From NCBI GenBank assembly GCA_900772715.1, contig CAAGRN010000040.1, forward strand, positions 1 through 6,893: a DNA stretch of 6,893 bases, read 5' to 3'. Source of the stretch: an uncultured Subdoligranulum sp. Lineage in GTDB: Bacteria; Bacillota_A; Clostridia; Oscillospirales; Ruminococcaceae. The position numbers and the translations under genes were made by a program. Shown here one piece after another: positions 4,991 to 6,893 of the stretch. Positions within the stretch are counted from its first letter, which is position 1; each line of letters begins with the position of its first letter. The notes below the pieces were generated by a model. The model worked only from the letters and a program-made list of their open reading frames with translations. It searched no databases and was not told the origin of the DNA.

Positions 4991-6893
4991 ATGAACAAAA
5001 AAGGGAAGTCATGGCCGCTATTCGTCGTGGCAATTCTGATCGTGGTATTTTCCCTGACTGCGATCCTCGGTGTCAGCTATCAGTACGGCGACACCAAAAA
5101 CACCTACGTCAAGGGTGCATCCGACATCCGTTTCGGCATTGATATCCGCGGCGGCGTGGATGTCACCTTTATGCCCGCGAACGACGTGGACGCCACCGAT
5201 GAGCAGCTTTCTGCCGCCAAAACGGTTATCGAGGACCGTCTGGTGGGTCTTGGCATCACCGATTACGAAAGCTACACCGACACCAACAAAGACCGTATCA
5301 TCGTGCGTTTTCCGTGGAAAACCGGCGAGTCTGACTTCAACCCCCAGACCGCCATTGACGAGATCGGCACCACTGCCAAGATGGTATTCCGCAAAGGCTC
5401 CACCGCCGACGGCGAGGAGATCCTCAGCGGCGACGACGTGACTTCCGCCACCGTCGGCTACAACGAAACCGAGGGCTGGGTCGTTCAGCTGCGCTTCAGC
5501 ACCCAAGGCTCTGCCGCTTTTGCGGACGCCACCACCGAGCTGGCGGGCGGCAGCACCCCCATCTCCATCTGGCTCGATGACGAGAGCATCTCCGTTGCCA
5601 CCGTCAACGAGGCCATCACCAACGGCGAAGCCATCATCAAGGGCAACTTCACGCAGGACAGCGCTTCCTCTCTGGCGAACCAGATCAACTCCGGCTCGCT
5701 GCCCTTTGCCCTGTCTGCCGAAAGCTACTCCACCATCAGCCCCACCTTGGGCGCCAAGAGCCTTGAGGTCATGGTGCTGGCGGGTATCATCGCCTTTATC
5801 ATCGTCGCGGTGCTGATGATCGCCCGCTACCGTCTGCCCGGCACCATCGCCGTCATCTCTCTGGCGGGTCAGGTCGCTGCCACGCTGGCGGTCGTATCCG
5901 GTTATTTCCCGGCGTTCAGCGGTTCCACTTTGACCCTGCCCGGCATTGCCGGTATCATCCTCGGCATCGGTATGGGCGTTGACGCCAACGTCATCACCGC
6001 CGAGCGCATCAAGGAAGAGCTTGCCAAAAACAAGACGCTGGACGGCGCTGTCAACAGCGGCTTCAAGATGGGTCTTACCCCCATCATCGACGGCAACGTC
6101 ACCATCGTTATCGTTGCCGCCCTGCTGATGGGCGCCTTCGGTCCCACCGACGGCTTCTGGGCAAAGGTCTTTAACCCCATCTTCTGGTGGTTCGGACCTT
6201 CCACCGCCGGCACCATCTACTCCTTCGGCTTCACCCTGCTGACCAGCGTTCTGCTGAACTTTGTGTTCGGCGTGGGTGCCACCCGCGTGATGATCCGCGG
6301 TGCCATCCACTGCAAGGCGCTGCGCAACCCCGTGCTGTACGGCGGCAAAAAGCAGGGCGGTGCCGACTACAAGACCCCGGCGATTCCCTTCATTCCCAAC
6401 CGCAAGAAGTTCTACGGCTTCTCCTGCGCGCTGATCGCCGTGGTGCTGGTGTTCTGCGGCGTGTTCGGCGTGCATATGGACGTTGAGTTCAAGGGCGGCT
6501 CCATGGTCACCTTGGCATATCAGGGCGAGGCTGACCTCAATGCCCTCAAGTCCACCATCAGCGGGGAGCTGGACCAGTCCAACCTGACGCTGCAGACCGG
6601 CTCCGACATTTCCGGCAGCCAGACCCTGACCGTCACCCTGCCCGGCAGCCAGACCCTGACCACCGAGCAGCTGGACAACCTGCTGACCACCCTGAACGAG
6701 CAGTTCCCCGATAACGCCTTCACCCAGAATGAGGTCAGCAACGTCGATGCCACCATCGGCAAGGAATTCCTGCTCAAGAGCGTTGTCGCGCTGGTCGCCG
6801 CCTGCGTGCTGATCATGCTGTACGTCGCCTACCGCTTCCGCCGCATCGGCGGCTTCAAGGCCGGCGCCCGGGAGAAGCTCTGGTTGATGGACA
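4991..6893 (+). CDS. secDF: SecDF fusion, protein translocase accessory subunit (3' end outside window)
   Basis: SecDF sits in the cytoplasmic membrane beside SecYEG and uses the proton gradient to pull exported proteins outward. The frame is open for 634 residues to the window edge, so no stop codon is seen. The SecD part has TM1 at about 8-28, then RFGIDIRGGVDVTF (47-60, the GxDLRGG signature), a large outer domain to about 255, and TMs near 257-277, 284-303 and 314-330. GIGMGVDANVITAERIKEEL (325-344) carries the proton-path Asp331. More TMs lie near 368-382 and 404-428. Without a stop the SecF part follows: TM about 475-493, MDVEFKGGSMV (496-506, SecF signature), the small outer domain, and a TM near 594-615. 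GGAGG at 4981-4985 sets the ATG. Two oddities are a longer loop at 382-405 and unusual charged residues 624-634 at the edge. SecD and SecF are separate genes in Escherichia coli but fused in Bacillus. Confidence 0.93.
   Translation, partial: MNKKGKSWPLFVVAILIVVFSLTAILGVSYQYGDTKNTYVKGASDIRFGIDIRGGVDVTFMPANDVDATDEQLSAAKTVIEDRLVGLGITDYESYTDTNKDRIIVRFPWKTGESDFNPQTAIDEIGTTAKMVFRKGSTADGEEILSGDDVTSATVGYNETEGWVVQLRFSTQGSAAFADATTELAGGSTPISIWLDDESISVATVNEAITNGEAIIKGNFTQDSASSLANQINSGSLPFALSAESYSTISPTLGAKSLEVMVLAGIIAFIIVAVLMIARYRLPGTIAVISLAGQVAATLAVVSGYFPAFSGSTLTLPGIAGIILGIGMGVDANVITAERIKEELAKNKTLDGAVNSGFKMGLTPIIDGNVTIVIVAALLMGAFGPTDGFWAKVFNPIFWWFGPSTAGTIYSFGFTLLTSVLLNFVFGVGATRVMIRGAIHCKALRNPVLYGGKKQGGADYKTPAIPFIPNRKKFYGFSCALIAVVLVFCGVFGVHMDVEFKGGSMVTLAYQGEADLNALKSTISGELDQSNLTLQTGSDISGSQTLTVTLPGSQTLTTEQLDNLLTTLNEQFPDNAFTQNEVSNVDATIGKEFLLKSVVALVAACVLIMLYVAYRFRRIGGFKAGAREKLWLMD
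6612..6661 (+). repeat. 20-base exact direct repeat inside the SecF outer domain
   Basis: The 20 bases at 6612-6631 recur exactly at 6642-6661, a period of 30 bases (ten codons), with sequence diverging on both sides. The repeat is in frame, so residues 542-547 and 552-557 both read GSQTLT. It is coding sequence in a region of SecF that is poorly conserved and suggests a recent small duplication or slippage. Confidence 0.8.

Noticed and set aside
5018..6475. Long minus-strand open frame of 485 codons across secDF
   Set aside because: It is antisense to a clear secDF gene. Its product is low-complexity, full of Gly, Asp, His and Gln, as expected from a complement of GC-rich coding DNA, with no ribosome binding site or family motif.

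Overview
This window is a stretch of ordinary chromosome from a GC-rich Gram-positive anaerobe. The best guess is an Oscillospiraceae (Ruminococcaceae) member close to Faecalibacterium, Gemmiger or Subdoligranulum. The reasons are the protein style, the comEC-holA gene order common in Firmicutes, strong AGGAGG-type ribosome binding sites, AT-rich sigma-A promoters in a GC-rich background, an RNase M5 gene (a Firmicutes trait) and a fused secDF gene. The genus is inference only. No phage, plasmid, CRISPR or toxin-antitoxin genes are visible.

Layout. Positions 1-2091 hold a tightly overlapping plus-strand run: the 3' end of a probable comEC-like gene with a degenerate metallo-beta-lactamase domain, holA (DNA polymerase III delta, clamp loader) and rnmV (RNase M5, 5S rRNA maturation). 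Positions 2092-2334 have no gene. They hold a pair of inverted REP-like units (GTAG plus hairpin) bounding a 134-bp element, then a strong 12-bp-stem hairpin that probably terminates transcription from both sides. A RluA-family pseudouridine synthase follows on the minus strand (2335-3246). Its promoter lies back to back with the near-consensus promoter of a tRNA-Leu(UAA) gene at 3361-3444, which ends in its own intrinsic terminator. A second sigma-A promoter then drives a class Ic aspartate aminotransferase (3617-4897). After two hairpins and tandem TATAAT boxes, a fused secDF gene starts at 4991 and runs off the right edge.

The genes serve core functions: replication (HolA), RNA maturation and modification (RNase M5, RluA-type synthase, tRNA-Leu), amino-acid metabolism (aminotransferase) and protein export (SecDF). 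They look like four or five transcription units rather than one pathway. I do not see a new multi-gene system. The most interesting signals are non-coding or small-scale: the REP doublet with compensatory stem changes, a palindrome exactly inside a promoter spacer, a terminator overlapping a candidate promoter before secDF, the degraded metal site of the ComEC-like protein, and an odd, poorly conserved final stretch of secDF at the window edge.
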